Part shown: positions 36,765 through 45,134 of the stretch, piece by piece
How the letters are laid out: every line of letters begins with the position of its first letter
How positions within the stretch are numbered: position 1 is the stretch's first letter
DNA from: Clostridiales bacterium
Lineage (GTDB): Bacteria; Bacillota; Limnochordia; Darwinibacteriales; B1SED10-159
NCBI GenBank assembly: GCA_003559095.1
Contig: PWMW01000043.1
Span: 1-64,000 of the forward strand
Length of the DNA: 64,000 nucleotides
Direction of reading: 5' to 3'
The notes under the pieces: generated by a model
Told to the model about the DNA's origin: nothing
The model's database searches: none
What the model saw: the letters and a program-made list of their open reading frames with translations, nothing else
Made by a program: the position numbers and the translations under genes

Positions 36765-38564
36765 CTATTCCAGTCGAAACTCTATGGCAATGGAATCCGT
36801 GTCCGGAATACTGACGCGTTCGCTGAAAATCCAATGAGAACTGCCGGTCACAGGAATGCGGGCCGTCAGCGCGTACTCACCTGGCGGCAAAGAGCCGTCA
36901 AAGGTGCGATCAGGGCCAGCCTCAGCCCAATAGATCAGGCCTGCGTGGGCACCGGTCAGCGCCTCGAATCCGATCCAAGCTCGATGGAGATAGGATTGCG
37001 TAACGGCGGCGTAGGCATTGACCATCCGACGCGGGTGATGATCGAAGGGCAGACCAATCCCCGTTTTGTAGAGTCGCTCCCAGATGGCTGTGGGAGTCAA
37101 ACCCCCTTCGACGCTGAGCAGGAGGCCGACGATGCCGCTGACCAAGGGCGCCGCCATGGAGGTACCGAGGTCCTCGGTATAACCGCCGGCTGTGGTGGTA
37201 CTGAGAATGCTCGGCCCTCCCCTTGTTCCTCCCGGTGCAAAGAGGAGGACAGGTTCGTTGTCCGGACCTAAGAGCGAGTACGATGCTACCTGTGGACGCC
37301 CCTGTCCGTCAACCTCTACAGCACCCACGGCAATGACCTCACCATAGGCCGCTGGAAAGAGAGTGCAGTAGGGCTCAGAGGCACCGAGACCGCAGTTGGA
37401 ACCGCTGACGTTTCCCGCGGCGGCTATGATCGTGACGCCTTGGGCATGGGCGTTCTGGATGCTGGTGAGTGAAGCTGGAAGGTCCGAACGGCCACCCAAG
37501 CTCAGGTTCATGATCTGCGCCCCTTCGGACGCGGCCAGAGCCAATCCTTCGGCTAAGATGGCATCCGTACCACCCCCATTTAGGACACCGTAGGATCGCA
37601 GATCAGCACTCCAGATGGTACCGGCCACGCCGCGGTTGTTGTTCGTAGTGGCGCCGATGATGCCAGCCACGTGGGTGCCGTGATGCTGGGGCTGCGTGCT
37701 GGATGTCAGGGAGTTGACACGGAGCAGGTTCGCCTGGAGATCCGGATGCCCTCCATCGGCAAGGGTATCCAGAATGCCGATGCGTACAGGTGGTTGGGGT
37801 CGGCCCGTTGTGATGTGCCATGCGTGGGGGAGATAGATCAGGTCATAATGCCACTGCTCCTGGAATAAGGGGTCATTGGGCTGGCGCATGGCAGAGGCAA
37901 ATACGGGAGCATTCCAGTCCAGCCACTGAACCTCTGGGTCTTGGGACAAGGCCATGTATGCCTCCTGGGCTTCGTTCTCTGACAGATCTGACAGACTCCA
38001 AAGATTGGCATGGGGATAATATCTGACAGTACCATGTTTTTCCCAAGGGCGCAAAGGCTCCCCGCTGGAGGCCTTGAGAACAATACTTCGCCGCTCATCC
38101 AACGGCCACTGCTGCGTCTCTACCAACCCGGATGTCCGGAACGCTTCCCCGGCGCCAGCTACCGACAGCGAAGCCTGCGGCAGCTGGTAGTCGAGGGTTC
38201 CAGACACAAGTAGCCCAGCGTAGGTCTGAAAGTCCAGTTGAAGAAGGGATTCATCTGCGCTGACAGCCATCTGTATGGGGTGATGTTGGGGAATTTGAAA
38301 CTCTAGGGTCCAAGGTCCATGGCGGCGAGTGGTGGTCCAGTTCACGGAAAAACGACCGTCAGAGCCCACGGGAACCACTTGGCGCCGCAGTTCATCGCCA
38401 CTATAGATCACCAGGGACGTCGGTAAGACATCCTCCAGCGCTCCATGGACAACACCCATAAGTTTTACGGAATAGGTTGCGCCGCCCACAAAGCTCAAGT
38501 GCGGCCAACAGCCGCTGGTGGTGACAACGATCAGTAGGAGAATGCCTAGCCAACGAGTCCGCAT
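36765..38564 (-). CDS. Subtilisin-like serine protease (S8), probable lipoprotein
   Basis: Exported protease, 599 aa. N-terminal hydrophobic segment followed by VTTSGC, a plausible lipobox (Cys ~20). Residues ~30-170 are beta-rich and may be a prodomain or carbohydrate-like accessory region. The S8 domain has the catalytic Asp in IGILDTLADGGHPDL (~265), His in HHGTHVAGIIG (~295), oxyanion Asn in AAAGNVSG and Ser in GTSMAAPLVSG (~468). ATG 38564 follows GAGGTGATC; the track start 22 codons earlier is less likely. Likely degrades or processes surface proteins. Confidence 0.9.
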   Translation of the reverse strand: MRTRWLGILLLIVVTTSGCWPHLSFVGGATYSVKLMGVVHGALEDVLPTSLVIYSGDELRRQVVPVGSDGRFSVNWTTTRRHGPWTLEFQIPQHHPIQMAVSADESLLQLDFQTYAGLLVSGTLDYQLPQASLSVAGAGEAFRTSGLVETQQWPLDERRSIVLKASSGEPLRPWEKHGTVRYYPHANLWSLSDLSENEAQEAYMALSQDPEVQWLDWNAPVFASAMRQPNDPLFQEQWHYDLIYLPHAWHITTGRPQPPVRIGILDTLADGGHPDLQANLLRVNSLTSSTQPQHHGTHVAGIIGATTNNNRGVAGTIWSADLRSYGVLNGGGTDAILAEGLALAASEGAQIMNLSLGGRSDLPASLTSIQNAHAQGVTIIAAAGNVSGSNCGLGASEPYCTLFPAAYGEVIAVGAVEVDGQGRPQVASYSLLGPDNEPVLLFAPGGTRGGPSILSTTTAGGYTEDLGTSMAAPLVSGIVGLLLSVEGGLTPTAIWERLYKTGIGLPFDHHPRRMVNAYAAVTQSYLHRAWIGFEALTGAHAGLIYWAEAGPDRTFDGSLPPGEYALTARIPVTGSSHWIFSERVSIPDTDSIAIEFRLE

Positions 38565-38655
38565 CTGGATCACCTCATTGTCCTTATTCGCCGTCACCAC
38601 AAGATTTCCTACGGTGACGGCAGCCGCCAATCTATTAATAAATTAAACTCTAACC

Positions 38656-38684
38656 TTGACATATTCAAAGTGTTGGCTTAATAT
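38656..38684 (+). promoter_or_regulatory. Sigma-A promoter of the DUF2089 operon
   Basis: Consensus TTGACA (38656-38661), exactly 17 bp, then TAATAT (38679-38684), in AT-rich DNA. The start would be near 38691, about 54 nt before the first gene of a three-gene operon. Confidence 0.7.
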
Positions 38685-38744
38685 TGAGGTAAGACATTTA
38701 AAAAATCAATCTAAAAATGAATATATGAAAGGTAGGTGTTCTAT

Positions 38745-39113
38745 GTGAGTCATCCCATGGTAAGTTCCTGTCCTGTGTGTTCGGGGGCCATGGAAGTGCG
38801 CAGCCTTCACTGCCCAAGCTGCGATACCTCACTGCATGGGCGCTTTACGCCCTGCAAATTCTGCAAGCTCAGTAACGAACAGCGGGAGTTTGTAGAAGTG
38901 TTCTTAGCCTCCCGTGGGAACATCAAGGAGGTGGAGCGTCTGCTGGGTATTTCGTATCCCACTGTGCGCAGTCGTCTTGATACCATCGTGGAATCCATGG
39001 GCTACCGAGTTGAGCGCGATGAAGACAATCGGAGGCGCTCTGTCCTGGAAGCGCTTAGTAAGGGCGAGATATCTTCGGAAGAAGCCGTGAAGCTGTTAAA
39101 GACCAAGGCGTAG
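38745..39113 (+). CDS. DUF2089 zinc-ribbon/HTH protein
   Basis: Small probable regulator, 122 aa. N-terminal zinc ribbon with CPVC and CPSC pairs plus CKFC, a central helix-turn-helix-like DUF2089 segment (RGNIKEVERLLGISYPTVRSRLD, ~55-80) and a C-terminal helical hairpin (VLEALSKGEISSEEAVKLLK). That last module recurs at the N termini of the next two gene products. GTG 38745 follows GGTAGGTG. Likely the transcriptional regulator of its operon, by analogy with the HTH; this is inference. Confidence 0.8.
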   Translation: MSHPMVSSCPVCSGAMEVRSLHCPSCDTSLHGRFTPCKFCKLSNEQREFVEVFLASRGNIKEVERLLGISYPTVRSRLDTIVESMGYRVERDEDNRRRSVLEALSKGEISSEEAVKLLKTKA

Positions 39114-39126
39114 AGGAGGAGCTATT

Positions 39127-40299
39127 GTGAACGAGGAACGCAGACTAATACTGAAGATGGTGGAAGAAGGTAAGATCACAGCCGATGAAGCGGCGGCACT
39201 CCTAGAAGCACTTGGCGAGGAGCCGGAGGCGGCGGGAGATTCCCACAATACGGAGGACACTTGGACCCGCTTGGAAAAGCAGGGTGAAGAATTCGCCCAC
39301 AAAGTGGAAGCGGCGGCTGAGAAGTTCAGCCGTTCCTTAGAAGACAAGATTGAAGGCGGAGTAGGCGAAAGCTTATCGCGCATGGGTAGAATGCTATCCA
39401 AGCTGCCTTTCGTCAGCGGCGAAGAAAGTTATGAAATGATGCGGGAGTATTCCGGTCAGCTCCGGCCGGGCGAATGGGAAGTACCTATCAGCATTCACAC
39501 CGCCAATGGGCGGATAAATGTGGAAGGTTGGGAAGAGGAACACTACAAAATCGTGGTGGTACAGCAAGTTCGTGCTAAAGACAGGGATAGCGCCAGAGCG
39601 AAGACGGTGCAGCTGGATCTAGAGGATGGAGCCCAGGACATGGAAAGTGTCCATATTATGCCGCCGCCGGCTGCCAATGTAACCTTTTCCTTCCACGTGT
39701 TTGTACCAAAGAACCGCGTCTATGATGTGGATATCCTCAATACCAATGGTCGGATACAGCTGGACGGATTGCACTGCCGCAATGTCAATGTGGAGACGAC
39801 CAATGGTCCGATCACGCTCGAGCACGTTAAGGGTGCTGAGATCTACGCCAGTACGGTCAACGGCTCGGTGCAGATGGCTGCTGTGGAGGGCGAGAATGTT
39901 GTCCAGAAAGCTGGCAACGGCTCAGCGCGACTGCGCGTCATGGCAAGACAATTGGAGGCGACGACCACCAATGGGTCCATTCGAGTGGAGCCGCTAATGG
40001 GCACCTTTGCAGCAAGCGAAATTAAGCTTGCCGCCACCAATGGGTCGATTCGCTGCATGGTAGCCCGCAGCTCTGATCTAGGTACTAAGGTGGAGGCTAT
40101 GACCGCGGTGGGCCGAACAGACGTTGAGCTCGACGGATTCGAGTTCACATCGCAAGAACGCCGAGTTGGCGGCAGCCGTATGGAAGGAGAAAGCAGGGGT
40201 TTTGAAGAGCAGCCCCGAAAAATGACCATATGGGCCAAGGCAGGTTCTGGTTCGATCCAGATTTCCCACCTAAAGGAGGATGGCCATGGCAAAGCATGA
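39127..40299 (+). CDS. YvlB-like DUF4097 protein with N-terminal SHOCT-like hairpin
   Basis: Protein of 390 aa without signal peptide. Residues ~3-32 form the SHOCT-like helical hairpin (ILKMVEEGKITADEAAALLEAL). A charged helical linker follows, then a right-handed beta-helix-like DUF4097 region (~115-360) with repeated TxNGxI units (TANGRI, NTNGRI, TTNGPI, TVNGSV, TTNGSI, ATNGSI). B. subtilis YvlB and LiaX-type proteins share this layout and belong to envelope-stress regulons. Cotranscribed with both neighbours; overlaps the next gene by 14 bp. Confidence 0.85.
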   Translation: MNEERRLILKMVEEGKITADEAAALLEALGEEPEAAGDSHNTEDTWTRLEKQGEEFAHKVEAAAEKFSRSLEDKIEGGVGESLSRMGRMLSKLPFVSGEESYEMMREYSGQLRPGEWEVPISIHTANGRINVEGWEEEHYKIVVVQQVRAKDRDSARAKTVQLDLEDGAQDMESVHIMPPPAANVTFSFHVFVPKNRVYDVDILNTNGRIQLDGLHCRNVNVETTNGPITLEHVKGAEIYASTVNGSVQMAAVEGENVVQKAGNGSARLRVMARQLEATTTNGSIRVEPLMGTFAASEIKLAATNGSIRCMVARSSDLGTKVEAMTAVGRTDVELDGFEFTSQERRVGGSRMEGESRGFEEQPRKMTIWAKAGSGSIQISHLKEDGHGKA

Positions 40300-40639
40300 A
40301 GAGCGTCTGCAGATTTTGGAGATGCTGAAGGCAGACAAGATCAGCACCGATGAAGCTGCCAAGCTTCTGGAAGCACTGGATGGCGGGGAGCGCCATGGAC
40401 GCACGGACACAAGGAATATTCACATCCGTGTCTTCGAGAACGGCAAGGACAAAGTGAACGTGAATATTCCAGTGAGCTTAGCTCGTCTTGCTCTTAACTT
40501 GGTGCCCAACGATGTGGTGATCGAACAAAATCTCAATCTCAGGTCATTGATCACCAGTATTGAAGCAGGATTTCGCGGCAAACTTGTGGAAGCAGATATA
40601 CCGGAAGAAGGTCGTAAAATCGAAGTCTTTGTGGATTAA
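40286..40639 (+). CDS. SHOCT-like hairpin protein
   Basis: Protein of 117 aa. Residues ~3-33 are again the SHOCT-like hairpin (LQILEMLKADKISTDEAAKLLEAL). The rest has an IRVFENGKDKVNVNIPVSLARLALNLVP segment and a short C-terminal beta pair, a pattern seen in small partners of YvlB-type genes. ATG 40286 is favoured over 40280 because AAAGGAGG needs spacing. Function unknown; likely works with the preceding DUF4097 protein. Confidence 0.75.
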   Translation: MAKHEERLQILEMLKADKISTDEAAKLLEALDGGERHGRTDTRNIHIRVFENGKDKVNVNIPVSLARLALNLVPNDVVIEQNLNLRSLITSIEAGFRGKLVEADIPEEGRKIEVFVD

Positions 40640-40660
40640 GGGTGGACTTCCACCCTTTTT
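40640..40660 (+). terminator. Terminator of the DUF2089 operon
   Basis: GGGTGG / CCACCC stem with an ACTT loop and a TTTTTT tract, starting at the base after the stop codon. Confidence 0.85.
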
Positions 40661-40688
40661 TCGTGCAAGCACCCAGGAGGATGACAGA

Positions 40689-41489
40689 ATGATACGATTG
40701 GTCGCCATCGATGTCGATGATACGCTCATTAACCACCAATTGGAGATCTCCGCAGCCAACGTGGAGGCAATCCGTGCAATTATGGACAAAGGAATTATCG
40801 TTACCTTGGCCACTGGCCGGATGCACCGCTCGGCTGTACCCTTCGCGCGTCAGTTGGGCATGCCTGAGGATCAGCCGATTATTACCTACAATGGAGCCAT
40901 GACCAGGACCTTGGCCGGTGCCATGCTTAACCACATTCCCATACGCTCCGATGTGGTCTTGGATACGGTGGCTCTGGCGCGGGAAGGCGCCTGGACCCTA
41001 AACCTTTACCATGATGATCTGCTTTTCGTGGCGTCCATGGACTCGTATGTCAAGGACTATGAAGTTCTCAGCGGAGTACCTGCCCAGGTGGTGGGTCCCC
41101 TGGATACCTTCGTTCAGCAGGGTAATGACGAAGTTTCAAAACTACTGGTCATTGGAGAACCGGAGGATACAGCCAACCGCTTGGAGATCATCAAGGACCA
41201 ATTGGGGTCTCGGGCAGAGGTGGTACGGTCGCGCCCGCATTTCATCGAGATCACGGATCGCGAAGCCAACAAAGGGGTGGCGTTGGCGCGTTTGGCTCAG
41301 CAGCTGGGAGTTTCTGCGGATGAAGTCTTAGCCATCGGCGACAGCGGCAATGACGTAGCCATGTTCCGATTCGCTGGCACCAGTGTGGCCATGGGCAATG
41401 CCCAAGCGGCCGTGCGTGAACAGGCAGCCTTCGTGACTGGGTCCAACGACGAATCCGGTGTGGCCCAGGCTCTGCGCCGGTTTTGTTAA
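40689..41489 (+). CDS. Cof-type HAD phosphatase
   Basis: Haloacid dehalogenase superfamily phosphatase of the Cof/IIB class, 266 aa, acting on phosphorylated sugars or cofactors. Motif I VAIDVDDTLIN, motif II in TLATGRM, a Lys in KLLVIG, and motif IV AIGDSGNDVAMF (~217). The cap domain lies between ~80 and 190. ATG 40689 follows CCAGGAGG; the track start is within the previous operon. Sits just before the sugar-importer ATPase. Confidence 0.9.
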   Translation: MIRLVAIDVDDTLINHQLEISAANVEAIRAIMDKGIIVTLATGRMHRSAVPFARQLGMPEDQPIITYNGAMTRTLAGAMLNHIPIRSDVVLDTVALAREGAWTLNLYHDDLLFVASMDSYVKDYEVLSGVPAQVVGPLDTFVQQGNDEVSKLLVIGEPEDTANRLEIIKDQLGSRAEVVRSRPHFIEITDREANKGVALARLAQQLGVSADEVLAIGDSGNDVAMFRFAGTSVAMGNAQAAVREQAAFVTGSNDESGVAQALRRFC

Positions 41490-41494
41490 AACCG

Positions 41495-41511
41495 CCACCG
41501 CATTGCGATGG
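41495..41511. promoter_or_regulatory. Near-palindrome upstream of the first ABC ATPase, candidate operator
   Basis: CCACCGCATTGCGATGG reads as CCANCGCANTGCGNTGG on both strands, broken only at three symmetric positions. It lies 17 bp upstream of the -35 box of the promoter at 41529, an activator-like position. No cognate regulator can be named. Confidence 0.4.
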
Positions 41512-41528
41512 AAAACGTAAACTTTTTC

Positions 41529-41557
41529 TTTACCGATGCGGTCGGCTGTGGTAAAAT
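41529..41557 (+). promoter_or_regulatory. Sigma-A promoter of the first ABC ATPase
   Basis: TTTACC, a 17-bp spacer and TAAAAT, with an upstream TGTGG suggestive of an extended -10. Leader of roughly 90 nt to the TTG start. Confidence 0.6.
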
Positions 41558-41652
41558 CTATAAGTAAGTTACGTACGTTGTGGGAGTTTGGCTTGAATTG
41601 TTGCTCAATTTCCACTAAATTAGACACTCACTTTGGAGAGGAGATTGCGACG

Positions 41653-42762
41653 TTGGCAGGAGTACACTTGAAAAATGTAACAAAGCAATTTGGTAATGTC
41701 ACAGCAGTCAACAGCATCAGTCTTGATATTAAGGACAAAGAGTTCATTGTATTGGTCGGACCATCGGGGTGTGGGAAATCTACCACACTACGGATGGTGG
41801 CAGGCTTGGAAGAAATCTCGGATGGAACGATCTCCATTGGTGATACTGTCGTCAATGATGTTCCACCAAAAGACCGGGACATCGCCATGGTTTTCCAGAA
41901 CTACGCACTGTATCCCCACATGGACGTTTACAACAATATGGCCTTCGGCCTCAAACTGCGGAAATTCCCCAAAGCCGAAATTGACCAGCGAGTTAAGGAC
42001 GCGGCCAAACTTTTGGGGATCGAAAACTTGCTGGATCGCAAACCCAAAGCGCTCTCTGGCGGGCAGCGCCAACGTGTTGCTGTTGGACGAGCTATTGTTC
42101 GGGAGCCCAAGGTCTTCTTAATGGACGAACCGCTGTCCAACTTGGATGCCAAACTGCGTGTGCAGATGCGCGCCGAATTGAGCAAATTGCACAATCGGCT
42201 GCAGACTACAGTGATTTATGTTACCCATGACCAAACCGAAGCCATGACCATGGGCGATCGCATCGTTGTTATGCGAGACGGCTTTATTCAACAGGTCGGG
42301 GCGCCCTTGGAGATCTACAACAACCCCAATAACATCTTCGTAGCAGGGTTTATCGGCAGTCCAGCCATGAACTTCCTGGATGCCACGTTGCGCAATGAGA
42401 ATGGCACATTCGTTGTAGAAGCACCGACGTTTAAGGTGACCATTGCGGATCAGAAGGCCAAATCTATCAAGAATATCGACAAGTATGTCGACAAGGCCGT
42501 GGTTTTCGGCATGCGTCCAGAAGACATTGAGGATGCTTCGCTTCTGGACGATACGTCCGGCACATCCATGGTCGACGCATCTGTAGATGTAACGGAACCG
42601 ATGGGCGCTGAAGTGTATGTGTATCTGTCCGCTGGCGACAATACCTTTATCGCTCGTTTGGATGCCGCCACCGATGCCAAGGATGGCTCCAAACTTAAAG
42701 TCGCCTTCGACATGAACAAGTGCCACTTGTTCGATCGGGAGACGGAAGAGGTTATTCGCTAA
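41653..42762 (+). CDS. MsmX/UgpC-type carbohydrate ABC transporter ATP-binding protein (copy 1)
   Basis: ATPase of the CUT1 sugar importer class, 369 aa. Walker [10 protein letters not shown] (~40), Q-loop [13 protein letters not shown], signature [15 protein letters not shown], Walker [15 protein letters not shown]-loop THDQTEAMT, and a C-terminal OB/TOBE regulatory region (~240-369; [10 protein letters not shown]). TTG 41653 is chosen for GGAGAGGAG upstream. No permease or binding protein is adjacent, so it probably serves several importers, as MsmX does. Nearly identical to copy 2 over the nucleotide-binding domain. Confidence 0.92.
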   Translation: MAGVHLKNVTKQFGNVTAVNSISLDIKDKEFIVLVGPSGCGKSTTLRMVAGLEEISDGTISIGDTVVNDVPPKDRDIAMVFQNYALYPHMDVYNNMAFGLKLRKFPKAEIDQRVKDAAKLLGIENLLDRKPKALSGGQRQRVAVGRAIVREPKVFLMDEPLSNLDAKLRVQMRAELSKLHNRLQTTVIYVTHDQTEAMTMGDRIVVMRDGFIQQVGAPLEIYNNPNNIFVAGFIGSPAMNFLDATLRNENGTFVVEAPTFKVTIADQKAKSIKNIDKYVDKAVVFGMRPEDIEDASLLDDTSGTSMVDASVDVTEPMGAEVYVYLSAGDNTFIARLDAATDAKDGSKLKVAFDMNKCHLFDRETEEVIR

Positions 42763-42796
42763 GCTTCAGACACTGCAGCTGTCAACACGAAACCAT

Positions 42797-42823
42797 AACA
42801 GGAGCGGAGTTCCGCTCCTGTTT
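42797..42823 (+). terminator. Terminator of ABC ATPase copy 1
   Basis: Perfect stem AACAGGAGCGGA / TCCGCTCCTGTT with a minimal loop, about 35 nt after the stop codon. The T tract is short. Confidence 0.75.
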
Positions 42824-42826
42824 GCG

Positions 42827-43318
42827 CGCAGCGTCGGATTCAGCGTTGACACCAGGCGATCGGTCTGGCAAAATAGACCAGTACCATGGTTCCGTGTCAC
42901 GGACACATAGAGGCTCAAAATCGCCTTAAGCTAGTGGTTACGCGGCCGATGACGAAATCTGCATTCCTGCCAAACTGGAAAAATGCAAGGCCGCTGCACT
43001 TTTTTGAAAAAACTTTTTGCGCAACCGACAAAAAAAGCAGGAATTCGACGTAGGGGCGTCAAAGTATTGTCACAATGTCTTTATGCCCATTACGCATGCT
43101 AGATGCAGTTTATCATATGCTTTGAATCTCCAAGAGGGTACTGGAAAGAAAGGAGGTGTCCCGCTCAGTGTCCAGTCGCCCCGAAGCGGAGATGAGAAGG
43201 CATTGTGCAAGGGCCACAATAAGGGAAAAGGAAACATGGAGACTTTCCCCTTTAGTGCCTGGGACAATGCGATAGAGCAAGTCCAAACCTAACAAACAAA
43301 CTGAGGGGGATTTACAAA
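42827..43318 (+). other. Gene-free region and structured leader before the porin gene
   Basis: No credible gene; the 91-aa ORF at 43017-43292 has no family. Contents: TGCA / TGCA arms with flanking A5 and T6 (42979-43005), the palindrome TTGCGCAA (43017-43024), and ATTGT-C-ACAAT (43066-43076). A cluster of pairable segments spans 43140-43270: ACTGGA / TCCAGT; ATTGTG / CACAAT (43202-43220); AAGGGAAA / TTTCCCCTT (43221-43252); and GCATTGT / ACAATGC (43200-43270), which competes with ATTGTG / CACAAT. The porin ribosome-binding site GAGGGGGAT is at its end. No known riboswitch class is recognised and no clear promoter was found. Confidence 0.5.
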
Positions 43319-44749
43319 ATGAAAAAGATTCTGGTACTTAGTTTAGTACTGGTGTTTGCCCTGAGCTCCGCAGCTATGGCAAACATTTCGTTCAGCGGTT
43401 CGTTTGAGAGTAAGCTGGCAACCGACAGCTTTTCTCCAGAAGAGGTTAATTGGGAATTCACCAATGTATTGACATTGTCAGTCAAAGCCACTGGTGAAGG
43501 CGTTGGTTGGACATTCGAAGGCGGTCTTACCGGACCTTCCGGTGAGGGTGCATTCGAACTGGGTAAGTACAAACTTACCTTGGAAGACGACTTCTTTACC
43601 GCGTGGGTATGGGGTAATGGTGCCGAAACCAGCACCAAGGCTTCCAACCTCGGCTTCGTCAGTGCTCCAGCTGCAGCAGCTTCTGCTGCTCGTGTTGAGG
43701 TTCCTGTAATGGACGTCACCACGTTAACGGTTGACTACCGTGGTTCCGAAGGCGAACACGGTGCTCTGCGTATGTTTGCTGATCTCGAAGTGAATGATAT
43801 CGAGATCGGGCTCGCCGGCGGTCGTTACTACGAGGCTGACGAAGCCCCGGCTAATACGCTGGTGGCCTCTGCCGGTACGGCCATTGATATCTTCACCATC
43901 GATGGTGCCGTGGGTGTAACCTTGGGCGAAGCACTGGGTTACGCAGCTGGTCTGGATGCTGGTGCTGATGTAACTGAAGAAATCAGCGTTGGTGCCAAAG
44001 CTTGGTTCAGCAATCCTGGTTTTGAAGGTGATGTGGCCAGTGATAAGGTACATGTATCCGGTAATGTTGACTACAATGACGGCACCATCTGGGCCAAAGC
44101 TGCTTTGACCTTTGAAGGCGCATTTGAGGAATTTGGTTTCACCAGCGACACACAGCGCGTGGACTTTGGCTATCGTTTCGACGACAGCGTTGCTTTCGGC
44201 GATATCCTTGGAAAATACAACGAACTGACGGCTCCGGCCACGAGAGGTTTTGTTGAGCGCAAGGGCGTTGAAGAAGGAGCTGCAACCTTGTCTGCTCAGG
44301 TTGGCGCTGCTTCCCCGCTGATGGACGACTTCCTCTGGGGTAAGATTACCTTGGCATTCGTAGGAAATGCTGATGGTCAGGACTACACCTTGGCGACCGA
44401 AGATGATGCGTTTATTACTCGCCGCATCTACGCCTTGGCTGATGCTTATGTGGCTGTCTCCGATCGCCTCGTTGTGAAACCGCACCTGCGTTTCCGCAAT
44501 GTCTCCGGCGACGTTGAAACCGCACCATTGGACATCTCCAATGGTGAAATCGAATGGCCGGCGTTGGCAAAGGGTAATGCACTGCTGACCAGTGTTGGTG
44601 CTGAATACAAAGTCGGTGGCGTTGATGGCCCGACCTTGAACCTCAGCGTCAGCAACGAAGCATTCTTCGGTGTTCAGGATGCATGGGGTGCTGACGAAGA
44701 GTTGGATATGGTTCAAAAAGCATCCATCTCCATCAAAGTTACTTTCTAA
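43319..44749 (+). CDS. Porin-like outer-membrane beta-barrel protein
   Basis: Exported protein, 476 aa. Clean signal peptide (MKKILVLSLVLVFALSSAAMA, cleavage after AMA). The mature part is acidic, Gly-rich and made of many amphipathic strands (SFSGSFESKL, VGWTFEGGLTG, LKPHLRFRN-like), ending KASISIKVTF with the terminal Phe of barrel proteins. Length fits a 14-18-strand porin. No SLH domain, so unlike the OmpM type. Lies between two sugar-importer ATPases with a long structured leader and a very strong terminator, suggesting high, controlled expression. Carbohydrate porin is the best guess; S-layer-like protein is the alternative. Confidence 0.7.
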   Translation: MKKILVLSLVLVFALSSAAMANISFSGSFESKLATDSFSPEEVNWEFTNVLTLSVKATGEGVGWTFEGGLTGPSGEGAFELGKYKLTLEDDFFTAWVWGNGAETSTKASNLGFVSAPAAAASAARVEVPVMDVTTLTVDYRGSEGEHGALRMFADLEVNDIEIGLAGGRYYEADEAPANTLVASAGTAIDIFTIDGAVGVTLGEALGYAAGLDAGADVTEEISVGAKAWFSNPGFEGDVASDKVHVSGNVDYNDGTIWAKAALTFEGAFEEFGFTSDTQRVDFGYRFDDSVAFGDILGKYNELTAPATRGFVERKGVEEGAATLSAQVGAASPLMDDFLWGKITLAFVGNADGQDYTLATEDDAFITRRIYALADAYVAVSDRLVVKPHLRFRNVSGDVETAPLDISNGEIEWPALAKGNALLTSVGAEYKVGGVDGPTLNLSVSNEAFFGVQDAWGADEELDMVQKASISIKVTF

Positions 44750-44764
44750 GCAGAGTGATGTATC

Positions 44765-44792
44765 AAAAGCCCGGACTTCGGTCCGGGCTTTT
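44765..44792 (+). terminator. Terminator of the porin gene
   Basis: Perfect 12-bp stem AAAAGCCCGGAC / GTCCGGGCTTTT with the stable TTCG tetraloop, 15 nt after the stop. Confidence 0.95.
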
Positions 44793-45134
44793 CCATATAC
44801 TGTCGCTCTGGGGTCAAAATGTCGACTGGCATTTCGCCTCACAAGTTAATGGTTTCTACAATCCAACCAAAAGATTCAAAATATCTTACAAAGTTGCAGG
44901 AAACGCCTAGGATTTGTGGAACTATATAGCAGGGACGGAGAGACGGGAGTTATACAAGAATTGATGTAGGTGAAATAGTCGGAAAATAACAAGTAATAGC
45001 TTCAATTGATTTGTGAGTTATGGGTTTCCATAACTTGATTCGGCAGCCAAGGAGGTGGTGGCTGAGGAGCAATTTTTGACGCTCAGCATTTGTACTTCCA
45101 ATAATACATGACCTAAATAAAAGGAGGGCTATCA
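44793..45134 (+). other. Gene-free region before ABC ATPase copy 2
   Basis: About 340 bp without a gene. It contains GCTGAG / CTCAGC arms at about 45061-45087, preceded by AAGGAGGTGGTGG, which looks like a stray ribosome-binding site. The promoter of the next gene lies at its right end. The minus ORF at 44950-45150 is not supported. Confidence 0.4.
45076..45105 (+). promoter_or_regulatory. Sigma-A promoter of ABC ATPase copy 2
   Basis: TTGACG, an 18-bp spacer and AATAAT, both within one base of consensus. The start would be near 45112, leaving a leader of about 23 nt with the ribosome-binding site AAAGGAGGG. The -35 overlaps the arm of a GCTGAG / CTCAGC inverted repeat, a possible operator. 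Confidence 0.55.

Noticed and set aside
43017-43292. 91-aa ORF in the porin leader
   Set aside because: It has no plausible start site, low-complexity composition and no family resemblance, and it runs through the pairable leader segments. Treated as noncoding.
42827-43318. c-di-GMP or other known riboswitch before the porin
   Set aside because: The conserved cores of GEMM, SAM, TPP, purine, lysine and glycine classes are not visible; only unnamed pairable segments are reported.
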